Source: Isoetes taiwanensis
Lineage: Eukaryota; Streptophyta; Lycopodiopsida; Isoetales; Isoetaceae
NCBI GenBank assembly: GCA_021234155.1
Contig: JAJEKV010000034.1
Span: 8,228,028 to 8,292,027 of the forward strand
Direction of reading: 5' to 3'
Length of the DNA stretch: 64,000 nt
Part shown: positions 33,903-45,189 of the stretch, in pieces
How the letters are laid out: the number at the start of each line of letters is the position of its first letter
Numbering within the stretch: position 1 is the first letter of the stretch
The notes under the pieces: model-generated
Told to the model about the DNA's origin: nothing
Seen by the model: only the letters and a program-made list of their open reading frames with translations
Database searches by the model: none
Position numbers and translations under genes: made by a program

Positions 33903-36427
33903 ATGCCACGCCTTTACGGGAATAAGTTCACTTGGAAGCAACCAATAGATGAAGATGCATTGCGAGCTTCTGGAGCCATGAATATAGACCTCTGGGATAA
34001 AGGCCAACCGGATCCATGTGATCCTTTCACTCGAGCCCATCCAAACTTCCACTCTGCATCCGGTCTTATTGAATTTGCTTGTAAGGGACAGCAAGGGTTA
34101 CTAGGTTCTTTGTAATAATTTGGTTAATGGTAATATCGATCCACATTTTGCGTGCCATGTATAACCACTTGTATGGATTCAATTGCAAAGTTTTATCGAT
34201 GTTAATCAGCTCCAACAGCTTAACTACTTTACTGTCTCAACAATGCCGCAAGCTCAATGAATTGGAGGTAGAAAATCAGAAATTGGTGGATCGAGATGAA
34301 TGCACCGCGGCAAGGAATGAATGAAGAGGGTTGCGCGAAGAAAATGATTCCCTTCACAAGCCGGGTCAAACGCTTAAAAAGAACTCCACCGGGGATCGGG
34401 GAGAGGGCAAAAACACGAAGCCCATAAATATATTAGCCCCCAGGGGTGGAGGCTAAAAAAAAGGGTCATGGCTATTAAAAAGCTTGTTGATCCAAATCTT
34501 GCGTAAGAAGAAAATAAGAGAAAACCCGCTAATATTGCCGGTTTATTAAAGAAATTAGTTACTAAAGATGATGTATTGAGAATGTTAAAGCTTTCCCGGT
34601 AGCATTCAACTTAGGAAAGTCAGTAGTACATCAACCGTTAAGGGTGAGTTGGGGAACAGTCAAACCTCGTAATCGATTGCAAGAACTGCGGTGACAATGT
34701 CGAAATAAGTAGGCAAGCTTATATTGCTTTGTTCGGGGATGTTTTGCAGGATGGCTTTAAACAACAAGGCATTACCAAAACTATTCTACTACCAAGGATG
34801 ACTAGTGTGATGACTTGTAGGTCATCGAAAAACGCACAAGTGCAAGAGCTTCTTGGTGATATGTATCGGTGACCAAGTAGTGTCAACTTGGATACATTGG
34901 CATCCTATACCAAAGGTAAGAAGAAGTCGAAGTTTGGTGATACTTTCTCGCCTTAATGAAAATAACAATTCTTTGGATAGACTTAACTAGAATGCTTCAG
35001 CTTTTTGGTTCGATTTTATGATATGAAGGTAGAAGAGTCTTATTTGGCAAACTAAGAATTGTTTTGAAGCCGGATGAAATGGAATTGGTGAAAGACGAGA
35101 AGTACGAGAGAGGGTTTCATTTGAGTCTAATGAACGTGAGCTTTGAATACGAGGGAATGAAGAGTCAAATCTAGATGATAAGTTTTCCGGTCACGAAGAT
35201 CACATTTGGTGGGTTGGTTTATTTCAGGTACCAGAGGAAAATCACAAAGATATCTTGAAATGGGTTTTTGATCAAACACCCATTCCCACAATGATTGCCT
35301 CTCACGGAATCGAGAAAAACTTTAGAGTTCTCGGATATGGTGAGTAATGAGGTTGAATGGCATCTTGTTTGCAGATTTGAAGACAATAAAATGCATGTAC
35401 GAGAATGAAGCATGGTCTTTGGTAAGACTACTCATGCTTATCCCTCTGTCTCTATGCAAGAAGAGATTCATTTGGATTGGACAAGAGTACATTAGACCGT
35501 GGTCGAGGATGAGCCACCAAACAGAGAAGAGAAGGACACAACCTTGATGCCAATTCTGCCAATTCTGTTAAGAAGAGTACACATATGCACCCTTCATGCT
35601 TTCTTGAGAATCATAGACAAGATGGTTTACATGAGTATCCTATTTGCTTGGAATAAATCACCCCAAAGCTCTAGGGAAGCTGCCATGCATGAAGTTGAAA
35701 AGGTGCTATTTAATGTGGGACTTCATGGTGGGCACTACAAAATACTTCAAGATCCAAAGGTATCCGGCAAGGTTCCCCTGAAACCCAGTATGGGTGGTCC
35801 AAAGGCTAAGAGGTTTTTGCCTCCCGCGAAAGAGAACTTATCTGGTGTTTGGGAAGCTTACAAGGATTTTATTGCAGCTGAGGATGATCGAAATGATCGT
35901 GGCAGATCACGCCTGAAGAAAATCAAGGCATGGCAGGATTTCTCTGTACTGGTAAAGGAAATGCAGGAAAATGATGTTGCCAAATTCCAGGAGGCAGTCA
36001 CAAACTTCACTAAGTCTTTCCTGACGGCATGGGGTGAGGCCAATTTGACTCACTATGTCCATATTCTGTTCTCACATGGCGTGTGGTTTGTCAGGGAATA
36101 TGGAAGCCTGGGAATTTGGAATACACAGGGAATGGAGAAGTCCCATAAGCAAGCAAAGAATGCATTCTTCCGTTTCACTCAACACGAGGTTGGTTGGGAA
36201 TTCCTTGCAGCCAGATGTGTCAATGGTTTTCTGAAGGATCGTGTGCAAGTGGGTGAAGAAATCACTTAAACGAGTGAATCAACACTTGCTAAGTTGTTTA
36301 GACAAAACCCAGGGGGGAAAAAAGAGGGCAGCTTGGTATAAGTCCGCAGCTGTTGAGCGATCAAGGGAGTGGAGATCAATGAGATGTAGGCAAGGCAAAG
36401 GTTATGTCCGTATTGAGAGCTCTTGAT
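33903..36427 (+). pseudogene. Transposase-like gene with coiled coil, decayed
   Basis: Broken + strand frames read LYGNKFTWKQPIDEDALRAS and GAMNIDLWDKGQPDPCDPFT, then a coiled-coil-like segment (CRKLNELEVENQKLVDRDEC), then VPEENHKDILKWVFDQTPIP, and finally a 256-codon open block (35499-36269). The block ends HILFSHGVWFVREYGSLGIW, NTQGMEKSHKQAKNAFFRFT. A W-x2-QG(M/L)EK-x-H-x3-K-x2-FxR(x)T pattern resembles the C-terminal part of proteins often annotated as transposon-derived in animals and algae, which is why I call it transposase-like. Many frameshifts and stops upstream make it a relic. It is followed by the first palindromic cluster. Confidence 0.5.
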
Positions 36428-36539
36428 AACGTCTCTACTGTAAAAGAGTTGGTTTATTTATCAGTTCGATAGTGCTCACGATAAAATGCGAAATCTGGTT
36501 GTAAGTAAATTGATGCATGTATTGGCGATCCTTTTCATT

Positions 36540-36915
36540 ACCGGCGGTGGGAAATATGGGCCCGTAACTAAAACCGGATCCATCGATTTTAACCGTAGCC
36601 ACTCGCGCGAAATAGGCCCTTCAATAATTTTGTAATCGAATCAATTTCGCTAACCGTAGCTAAAGCGATATGAAATAGGCCCTTCAATAATTTGTAATCG
36701 AAATGATTTTCGCGACCGGGCTTATGGTGCGTAAATATGGCCCCCAGAACTAAAACCGACCCGCGATTTACGCGACCGTAGCCGCGATTGCGAAATAGGC
36801 CCTTCAATAATTTGTAACTCAGTCGATTTCGCACCGTGGCTACGGTGCGAAATAGGCCCTTCAATAATTTGTACCTGAGTCAATTTCGCACCGTGGCTAC
36901 GGTGCGAAATATGGG
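36540..36915. repeat. Palindromic repeat cluster 1
   Basis: Five or six units of about 58 bp, each with a palindromic core (caccgtggctacggtg) flanked by atttcg/cgaaat arms, separated by the spacer aataggcccttcaataattt. The leftmost units are eroded. The Helitron sits immediately to the right. Confidence 0.85.
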
Positions 36916-37249
36916 CCAGTAACTAGAGAATATTAACATATTAGAGAACATCTATCTATATATAGTAATAAAAGCAAAATGTAGTGTGTGCACAGCATCT
37001 AGGCCATAGATTTTGTTTTCGCAACTTTCATTTGGGGCCGTCAGATCATGACTATTCTTATTGTAACCTCTATGCATTGCGCACCCGGTTTTGTTTTTGA
37101 CAAAATTTTCGATTCCTAATCGACCCCTTCTTAGGCGTTACAAAGACTCGATTCCTCTTACGTTCATTAGAGATGGCGAAGTGCTGTCGGGCTCCTTTTC
37201 ATTCAATCCGAAAGATATAGCATTTCTGCAAGAGGGCTCTATGGATTTA

Positions 37250-38470
37250 TGATATTCTATCTTATTCGGTACAGTGGCGGCAAGATGGGCTGGATCTGCT
37301 GTATCATTCATTCTTTATAGTCTGCGTGTTTATTACTTGCAGGGCTTCTATATTGTCACTTATGGACTAGGGATCTACCTTCTCAACCTGTTGATAGGGT
37401 TTCTTTCTCCCCAAAGGGATGTGGAAAGCGAGGGACCTGCTCTGCCTACTAAGGATAGCGATGAGTTTAAGCCCTTTATTCTCGGCTTAGGAGTTCAAGT
37501 TTTGGTAGGTCTTTCTTTTTCTTGGTCCAATTTAGATTAAATGTATATATAATGAGAGCATCTATGAGTATACCTAGATAAGGAAAGTATCTATAGTGGG
37601 TGAAAGTCTCTTACCAGGCCCTGGTACTTTTAAAAATGATAGTTTCTTTCCATTAAAATCAATAAAAAAAATTTGAATTGAAGGTCAAAACATATCTATC
37701 TATAGTATCAAAGGATTACCATTAAAAACTAAAATGAATTAATCAACTCTCGGATATTATTTGAAATGGTAAACATAGTCAGTTTTGCACTCCCTAAAAA
37801 TAATTTATTTGGTTTACAAGCTTTGACTTTCAAGTTCTTAGGATTTAAAATGATACCAAATACAAATGTCTTCGGGAATGTGATTTTGTGATAGATTTTG
37901 GAACTATGTCATGGTCATTTCTTTTTGTTTACAAGTTTGACTTTCCCTTCTACAGGCATGATCCAAATTGTTGAGACATTTGGAACTATGTCATTATTTA
38001 AGTTTTGAACTTCAAGTTTATAGTATATATGTAGGACGCATTGCCTGCAGCTTTAACTTTGAAGATTATGTGGTTGTATGTGGTGGTTTTGCATTTTGAG
38101 ACCCTATAGTGCAAGCCATCTACAGGCAAGATCTTAAGGGCAGACTTGTTAAGTTTTAAACTTTTTTAGTACATATATAGGAGGCATTGCCTGCAGTCTT
38201 GTTAAATTCTAAATTTTCGAGCTTGTAGTATGCATGTAGTAAGGAGTTGTCTTGCATTTGGAAAACATATCAATGGTTTATTGCTTGTAACAGTGAAGGC
38301 CACATATAGCCATGATTTTAAGATGACATTGCTTGCAGACTTCGTCAATTAGGAACTCAAGTTCTATGTTGTCAACCATCTGTTTAATTATACAAAAGCA
38401 CTTGTCTATGAAGCGACAGATAAAGCATATGTTGAAGTACAGATATGTTCCATTTTCATGGGGAAAGCAG
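37250..38470 (+). pseudogene. RER1: RER1 (ER retention receptor) fragment inside Helitron
   Basis: The frame 37274-37540 reads [67 protein letters not shown]: the first membrane hairpin and loop of RER1. RER1 retrieves ER membrane proteins from the Golgi. After DEFKPFI the DNA still resembles RRLPEFKFW but has lost about 2 nt, shifting the frame. The segment for transmembrane helices 3-4 is absent. The last exon returns at about 38400-38470 (KRQIKHMLKYRYVPFSWGKQ), ending at a GC-type donor-like CAG|GCAAGT. It is a spliced-gene fragment, not a processed copy, and cannot make RER1. Confidence 0.88.
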
Positions 38471-38918
38471 GCAAGTCTATCTTCCAGTCATAATTTCTAC
38501 ATACTAAAGCATACATTGCCTTAACTTTACTTTATCTGATCTGCAGTGATATATGGGGAAAGACAAACCAAAAGGTAAAAGCAGCTTCTCCAAAGATTGA
38601 TCTTTCTCCACGAATGTTGCTCACACAGTTGTTGCTTTGTAAATTTTGAGCCAAACTACAGATTTATGGGATGATGTTGCCGCTAAATGCATTTAGATGT
38701 ATGGGAATCTAGCTTTGGAAAAATGTAATTATATCTATAACCTCAATAATACCAGCATAGTTGCAATGTTTCGGGGCTGAACATTTGAATGCCATCTCTC
38801 TTTTTCTACTGGCCAGCTTTATGATGTGTTTATTACGTTTGATCTTCAGCCAGCCTGCAGTAGCGGGCATTCATTGTCTACAGACAATAAATACTTCTGT
38901 TGTTTGCATATCATACAG

Positions 38919-39038
38919 GCTGGCCTTCAAGAAAACGTCTTTGGGCGTCCCCATCTTCAAGTGGAGTTCCGTGGATTTTGCACAAGCCGGACTAAAGACT
39001 ATATGGTCCAGAATCGTTTTGAGTTTTGCATGCAACAG
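38919..39038 (+). pseudogene. Captured exon, protein unidentified
   Basis: A 120-bp segment is bounded by acceptor (catacag) and donor (cag|gtattt). It is open in phase 0: AGLQENVFGRPHLQVEFRGF, CTSRTKDYMVQNRFEFCMQQ. It reads as a genuine exon but I do not recognise the family. It lies in the Helitron downstream of the RER1 piece, so it is probably a second captured gene fragment. Confidence 0.45.
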
Positions 39039-40509
39039 GTATTTCTGAAGTCCTTGAAGACAGGGACTCCCTTTCGCTTATTTCTAAATGCTTCTATTGT
39101 CTGGCTCTCAGAATCGCATATAGGTTTTCAGTATTTCTGCTTTGTTTTTTAATCTTTACTTTCTAAGGGCATCTTGGCATCACACGTGGTAGTTATTCAA
39201 TCTATTAAACAGTGTGAGGGGTATTTGGGAAGGATCGAGTTTTGAATTGAGGTTTCTGCTCAAGGATATAGCCACATAACACTTTACTTTTGTGAAATGG
39301 TTTAGCATATTTAGTGACAAATCTCTGGTTTAAGATAATATCATCGCGTTTCTACGATGTTCAATGATGAATCTCTTGCTGCAAGTATTGGCTTTGTCAA
39401 GATGAGGCCATCACGATTTGCAGATGCCATGACTTTGATTGCCAATACTCTCCCTTGAACAAAAGCAGACCAGAACTTCTGCTTAGCTAACCATATCCTT
39501 CTCTTTCTTAAGCTTGGAAAACATGTCAATCACAAGGTCGAACAGCTTAAGCTTATGGCATCGATGCTGCAGTCAGTTGTACTTGCGCTAACGTTTGGTT
39601 GTACTTGCGCTAACGTTTGGTTGAACTCTTATTAGACATGTAGCACATTTTCTTTTCACAGACCTGGCTTTAAATATATAGGACTGTCAAAATGTTTGAC
39701 CATGTATTGCAAGAAACCATGGCCAATTGTCCGTCATATTTCTCATAAAAGTAATTTAAGTTTTTCTCCATCCCCGTTGCTATGCATGAGGTTGACAAGG
39801 AGAGGTGGACGAATTGATTTTGAAGTAATGGAGCAATCAGGGTCCATAATGAGGGCATCTCCACTGAGAATACTCTGACATACTTGTGATCTATCACACC
39901 TTTCAATAGCCATAGGCAACCAAATAAGAAAGTTTGTCAAGGTGGGAGAGAGTCTTGATTCAACCAGACGAGCATCATTCGAGAGGGATGTTCTTTGGAA
40001 TAAAAGTTTAATTTGTTGCTTGTAATAGGGAATGATGAGGAATATAATGATGATAAATGCACGTTTCTTGAAGATGCGAATGACAAGTGAATATGCATCT
40101 GCATCTGTCACGAGTAAGCATGTTTATGGCATATTTGGGTTTTTATAGTAAGCTACACATTACAAATCTATGCATATCTTTGCTTCTTACATTGCAAATC
40201 TATGCATCAGTTAGTTATCCGCCTATTGTAATTGGTTACCCTTTCCATACTGTAAATGTTATAATTGGTTACCCTTTATGTAAGGTAATGGCCTGTCTAT
40301 ATGGATGTGCCCAGTTCAAGTTTTTGTTTTTTTCATTTGCATTTTTTTTTTAAGTTTGTAACTGGCATATATGATAAGAGTGAAATGAGTTTATCTGTAA
40401 AGTTCTACATAATGTAAGTCCAATAATGTACTTTATTCTAGCGCTAAAGTCATCTAGCACATGCAAGATTGATTATTTTTACCTGTCTAGATGCTTATTT
40501 TCTTTTTAG

Positions 40510-40548
40510 GGTCGGGGCGTGCTCTCCATTGACATGTTTTTGAAAAAG
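40510..40548 (+). pseudogene. Captured short exon, protein unidentified
   Basis: 39 bp between acceptor (tctttttag) and donor (aag|gtaaaa) encode GRGVLSIDMFLKK in phase 0. It may belong to the same source gene as the 38919-39038 exon. The family is not recognised. Confidence 0.35.
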
Positions 40549-41554
40549 GTAAAATTCCATGTAACACTATAGATGAAGCTTTAGTTAGCAATAGTAATGT
40601 CCTAGATTGCATGCTTTCCAGTTCACATGGCACCTTTGTGAATTTATTAATTATCGATAGAGAAAACCTCAGTGTTCTAACAATTATTCTCTTATGCTAG
40701 GTGGGACATTGTGAAGATGAGCATGGAGTGATTTTTGTTTGGCGTGTTTGTTTATGTGGATTTGGAGCCATTTTCCACCAGATAACTTGTTCGTCTTATT
40801 GGTGCAATACGTGTTATCAATGTGAATAATTTCAAATCACAAAATCTTTGTCAAGAAATTAAAGCCTAGACAGATCGCATTTGTAAAAATTTGGTTCAAT
40901 TTGGCTGAGTAAGAGCAGTGGGATGTATTTATTTGAACAATTTAGATGCCCAAGAACCAAAGGAGTATTATTTTTTTGTGAACAACGTGATGTCTTTATC
41001 CAACTGCAATGGATCATTAAGTTATTTCCATGCCGTCCCTTCAAGTATTCTCATAATGTAGAATTATAAGTCATGCTCCCGTTTAAATTGATATCCAATT
41101 CCATTTATAAATATGGTGAGATTTGAATTTGTAATCTACATGTGGAACACATGTTATGCCATCCCTTCTAGAATTCTCACTCATGTTACACAAATCCTCA
41201 TTCTCGAGTATATTCTTAAGGGTTGATTGATTTCTTTCTCCTATAAATTATCTTAGTAAGAGGAATCTCAACTCCTCCGCATATTCCTTATGGTGGTTGG
41301 TTATTCCCTCTATAGATTATTATAATATGGAATATGGAATCTGAAGTCATATTATTTGATCCACTATCTTTATTTATCTTTTAACTTTATGTTTGACAGA
41401 AAGCCCAGCAACGCTGGGCACTTTTTCTAGTATTAACATATTAGAGAATATTTATAGAACATATTAACACGGTATCATATGAAATATTTATGATAGATAG
41501 CAAAGGTTACTAGAGACCACGGCAGTATGTCCCTAGTAACCTTCCCCTAGGTTC

Positions 41555-42155
41555 CTAACCCCTTTCCCTTCCCCTTTCCCCTCCCCTGCGAGGTCTAACC
41601 CATGCATCTGGGTTAGGAGTCAAGAGCTCACGCTCCTCCCAGCCTGATTCTTCCCACCATATGGGGTACCTAGTCATTAGAAAAAGTAATTCCACATGAT
41701 GATACTCACGGAAGAAGAGCGGACCCAACTCCACAAAACCGTTGTACTCGTTGTAGTACACCCTAATAAGGCCATACATCTGTCCCTTAGAAATTTCATG
41801 AATGAACTCTGATATGTATGCATCCAGAGAGTGTGCTAAATATCCGATTTTACGAAGAAGAGGCCTCAATTCTTTGTAGCATCTCGTCCAGATAAGGAGG
41901 GGGTTCAAGAATTCCCCTCATTGCAAGTCTCCTATAACATTCAGATGGATTAATTTCCATCAGTGGCTCATGACCACAATCAAATCGCTCCAGAATGAAG
42001 TTGATCAACTCCATTGTAAGCTCCTTGGTGGGACTGTGGTGCAACCTCCACTCCAAGAAATGGTCCCATAGCTCATCCATTCCAGGCCACACAGAATGCC
42101 TGGGGCATGCTTGCAGGCCTTCTGGAGTAGCCCAGGGAGGATTGGGTCCAATCAT
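41555..42155 (-). pseudogene. Array gene A, unknown family (paralogue of gene B)
   Basis: Two overlapping minus frames, separated by a frameshift near 41880, read MIGPNPPWATPEGLQACPRH, MDELWDHFLEWRLHHSPTKE, ELINFILERFDCGHEPLMEI, RGILEPPPYLDEMLQRIE, then LAHSLDAYISEFIHEISKGQ, MYGLIRVYYNEYNGFVELGP, and LLFLMTRYPIWWEESGWEE. I recognise no family. The same order of motifs occurs in gene B at 42994-43560, so these are diverged tandem paralogues. The hydrophobic N-terminal extension of the open frame (to 42272) is an artefact of the antisense of a purine repeat, so I start at the Met of MIGPNPP. Confidence 0.5.
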
Positions 42156-42164
42156 TTGCACAAG

Positions 42165-42640
42165 CAAGCAAGGAACAAGGAGCAGAGCAAGGAACAAGGA
42201 GCAAGAAGCAAGGAAGAAGACCAAGTAGCAAGGAACAAGGATCAAGATCAAGTAGGAAGAAGCAAGGAACAAGGAAGATCAAGGAGCAAGAAGATCAAGG
42301 AACAAGGAAGACCAAGTAGCAAGAACCAGGTAGATGAAGTAGCAAGGAACAAGGATCAAGATCAAGTAGCAAGAAGCAAGGAACAAGGAAGATCATGGAA
42401 CAAGGAAGCAAGGAACAAGATCAAGTAGCAAGATCAAGAGCAAGGAACAAGACCAAGTAGCATGAAGTAGCACGAAGATGAAGGAGCAAGAAGCAAGGAT
42501 CAAGATCAATTAGCAAAGAACACGGAACACAAGGTGAGAAGTGAAAGCAAGGTGAGAACACGAGAAGTGAAAGCAATGTGAAAACATGGAACAAAGGTGA
42601 GAAGTGAAAGCAAGGTGAAAGAATTTATAGCTACGAATCC
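42165..42640 (+). repeat. Purine-rich minisatellite (caaggaacaaggagcaag)
   Basis: About 450 bp of imperfect tandem units built from aagcaaggaacaagga, agatcaagtagcaaga and aggtgagaagtgaaag. It lies just upstream (5') of gene A. Apparent coding on both strands (Lys/Gln/Arg-rich or Leu/Cys-rich) is compositional. Confidence 0.85.
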
Positions 42641-42726
42641 AATAATGTTGAAGTATAATACTAATACTGTTGAAGTATAATACCAAGAAAGTTGAAGAAT
42701 AATACCAATAATGCTGAAGTATTATA

Positions 42727-42860
42727 CCCTTTGGTGGTGGCGAAAGATGGGCCCGTAACTAAACTGGATCCACGTATTTCGCACTGTAGCCACGGTGCGA
42801 AATAGGCACTTCAATAATTTTTAACTGAGGCGATTTTGCACCGTGGCCACGGTCTCGAAT
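42727..42860. repeat. Palindromic repeat cluster 2
   Basis: Two or three units with the core gcaccgtggccacggt and the spacer aataggcacttcaataattttt, nearly the spacer of cluster 1. The leader gatgggcccgtaactaaac.ggatcc is also shared with cluster 1. It separates genes A and B. Confidence 0.85.
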
Positions 42861-42993
42861 ATGACCACAAATAAAACATTCACATGAGAAAATACAAGGA
42901 AAATGGTAGAAGAAACCATTCAATTACACTAAAAGTGTAAGATTGCCAAGATAATACATGATAATATGAGGATGTTACTTAATTACACGGAAA

Positions 42994-43560
42994 TCACTTG
43001 CTTATATACTTAATTTCCATGAAAATCTTTATACCAGTCCAGTGGAGTATCTTCACCTGTGATATGTACGTATTATGTGCTGTGTGCTTATGTAGCCATA
43101 GGTCACGTGTATCCCAAGGAATTGTATCCCAGGTGGGGAATCTAGACAGTAAGCACAGGATGTTGAAGTCAAGGGAACGGAATAGGAGCTTACCAACATC
43201 CACAAAAAGATTTGTAATGGAAGTCGTAAAGTTCAATGAGGATATAAATCCTATTCTTCTCATTAGTAGGAATGACCAGAGGCACATACTGATCCAGAGA
43301 GTAGGCCATGAAACCATGGAAAAGCATGTCCTTCAACTGTTCTAGCCTATCTTCTAAATCTGAGGGGGGTTCAAGAAGTCCCAAAGCACTTAGAGTGAAC
43401 ATTGCTTGACTCGAATTGATTTCCTCGGTTGAGGGAGATGGCGAGTATAGCGTCGATAATGAAGTTGATCGGTTGCCTTGCAAGCTACGTGGTTGGACCG
43501 TGGCGCCATCGATGCTCCCAAAAGTTGTTAAAAATCATCAAAAGTGCGCGTATTAACTCT
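42994..43560 (-). pseudogene. Array gene B, paralogue of gene A
   Basis: Minus frames read FNNFWEHRWRHGPTT, PINFIIDAILAIS, then EEINSSQAMFTLSALGLLEP, PSDLEDRLEQLKDMLFHGFM, AYSLDQYVPLVIPTNEKNRI, and in another frame FRSLDFNILCLLSRFPTWDT. Aligned by eye with gene A: WDHFLEWRLHHSPT with FNNFWEHRWRHGPT; RGILEPPPYLDE with LGLLEPPSDLED; AHSLDAYIS with AYSLDQYVP; LLFLMTRYPIWWE with ILCLLSRFPTWDT. Frameshifts and stops interrupt it. The function is unknown. Confidence 0.5.
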
Positions 43561-43854
43561 GCCGCATGCTTGCGGTATTACGGATCAGCCGGCCCGAGGA
43601 TGTTCTTGCAAAGTTACCATTTGCAAGAAACTAGTGGAAGCAGACAAGGAACAACTAGTGGAAGCGACGAGGCGAGGCAAGAGCAACAACAAAGCGGACG
43701 GGGAGGCAAAGGAGCATGCAAACAAGAAGCGGAACAAAGACAATGAAGGCATAGATGCCTATTTAAAGAGAAATCGGTATATATGCTATATCGTACATTA
43801 TATTTATATATTATAGCTCATGTAGCATCACGAGTACCATACAAGTATGTATAT

Positions 43855-43955
43855 GATAATAATTTTGGTATGTATATACCATCAATAATTTCTATGTATA
43901 TACCATCAATAATTTTGGTGGGTATATACCATCAATAATTTTGGTGGGTATAAAT
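43855..43955 (+). repeat. Short tandem repeat (accatcaataattttggtgggtatat)
   Basis: Three to four units of about 27 bp between genes B and C, where no palindromic cluster is present. Confidence 0.8.
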
Positions 43956-43989
43956 ATACATCAAATTGCCGAGTCTGACAATATTGGCC

Positions 43990-44670
43990 TCCGTCTAGCC
44001 ATGTGGTCTCATTACGGTCGGAGCGTGATTCCATTACGCAAGATGAATCACGAAAAATTTCAAGCGATGTGTGGCGAGAAATACCCATGGAAGGCTGGAT
44101 GACCTTTGCCGCTCTCAATCCTCGCTATTATCACGATCCCTTCGATGTTATCATCCATCTAATATGGAATAGAGAGCATCAAATGTACATGATAGAAAAG
44201 ATCCTTTGGGGTGCACGGTGACAATGACTCGAGAAGAGTCCCCTAAATCAATACTCGAGAATGTATATCGCTATATCATTATATTATATACATGTGTATT
44301 TTGTACATTATGCTTTCGTATGTATAACCAATAATCTTTGCTCACGATTGCATGTCAATAATTTTTGTTAGATATAAATGCGGTTCCACTCAATCGCGAA
44401 GGCATCCATTTGCTATGTCACCGGCCTCCCTCGTCCACAGAAGATATGGACTCCATTACTTGCACTATGACATATAATGATCTTTATAGATGTTCTCAGA
44501 GGGGTATTCCCCTTGATCCCTGGCTGGAAGGAGTAGCAGAGGGCCGAAATCGTTCTTCCGGAGGGTTTTATCGTGTTGTTATCCACCTTTGGAGGGTTCC
44601 GGAGCGTGGCGTCTATGAGATTAATCGCATCACTCAACTACCTTTTCATGATGATCCCGATCGCGAATAA
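43990..44670 (+). pseudogene. Array gene C, unknown
   Basis: Two + strand frames (44003-44221 and 44365-44670) read DVWREIPMEGWMTFAALNPR, YYHDPFDVIIHLIWNREHQM, and then MDSITCTMTYNDLYRCSQRG, IPLDPWLEGVAEGRNRSSGG, FYRVVIHLWRVPERGVYEIN. VIIHLIWN in the first and VVIHLWRV in the second, each preceded by a polar segment, hint at an internal duplication. I recognise no family. Confidence 0.4.
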
Positions 44671-44874
44671 GCTTCTTCATTCATGTATGCTATGCCTCTT
44701 ATATGAGTTCTATGTACATGCTATGCCTCTTACATGAGTTATAAGTATGTAACCATAAGTGATACATGTGATCCGTCTATTTACCGCACATTTTCAATTT
44801 GGAAAGCTCTTGGCCATTTTCCTTCGTGTAGATTCTAAATTCAGTTCAGCATTCTCTTACGCAGCAATGTGTGG

Positions 44875-45075
44875 AATGATGCGTTTTGCACCGTAGTCAC
44901 GGTGCGAAATTGCGCCCTCCAAAAACTTTGGAACCACTATTTTCGCACCGTGGCCACGGTGCGAAATAGACCTTCCCAAAGAATGTGGAATAGTCATTTT
45001 CGCACCGTGGCGACGGTGCGAAATAGACCTTCCGAATGTGGAATAGTCATTTTTCGCACCGTGGCCACGATCAAC
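44875..45075. repeat. Palindromic repeat cluster 3
   Basis: Four units of about 60 bp with core gcaccgtggccacggtgc (variants gtagtcac and gtggcgac) and the cluster-specific spacer agaccttccca.agaatgtgg. It lies between genes C and D. Confidence 0.9.
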
Positions 45076-45189
45076 ACTAGTAATAAATGCACGGCCGCAA
45101 TAAATAGAATAGCAAATAATTACGGATAAATATAAAACACTCATCGCGATAAATACTAAAAACACTCATATATTAACAAACAAAAAGTG

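Larger units (their letters stand above)
36951..41430 (+). mobile_element. Helitron (4.48 kb) with captured host gene pieces
   Basis: The 5' end begins TCTATCTATATATAGTAATA right after an A. The 3' end has the diagnostic hairpin GCCCAGCAACGCTGGGC, then ACTTTTTCTAG, followed by T. This is the Helitron pattern: 5' TC, 3' hairpin plus CTRR(T), insertion between A and T, and no TIRs. No Rep/helicase ORF is seen, so it is non-autonomous. It carries RER1 exons and two further exon-like segments. A phrase tattaacatattagagaa occurs on both sides (36931-36948 and 41431-41448), so it may have landed in a short pre-existing duplication. It interrupts the palindrome-separated gene array. Confidence 0.82.

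Noticed and set aside
37274-38470. Functional RER1 gene
   Set aside because: There is a frameshift at the end of the loop and the exon for transmembrane helices 3-4 is missing; it lies within a Helitron.
42073-42282. Hydrophobic minus-strand N-terminus that looks like a membrane protein
   Set aside because: It is the antisense of the caaggaacaagg purine repeat; the conserved gene A sequence begins at an internal Met.
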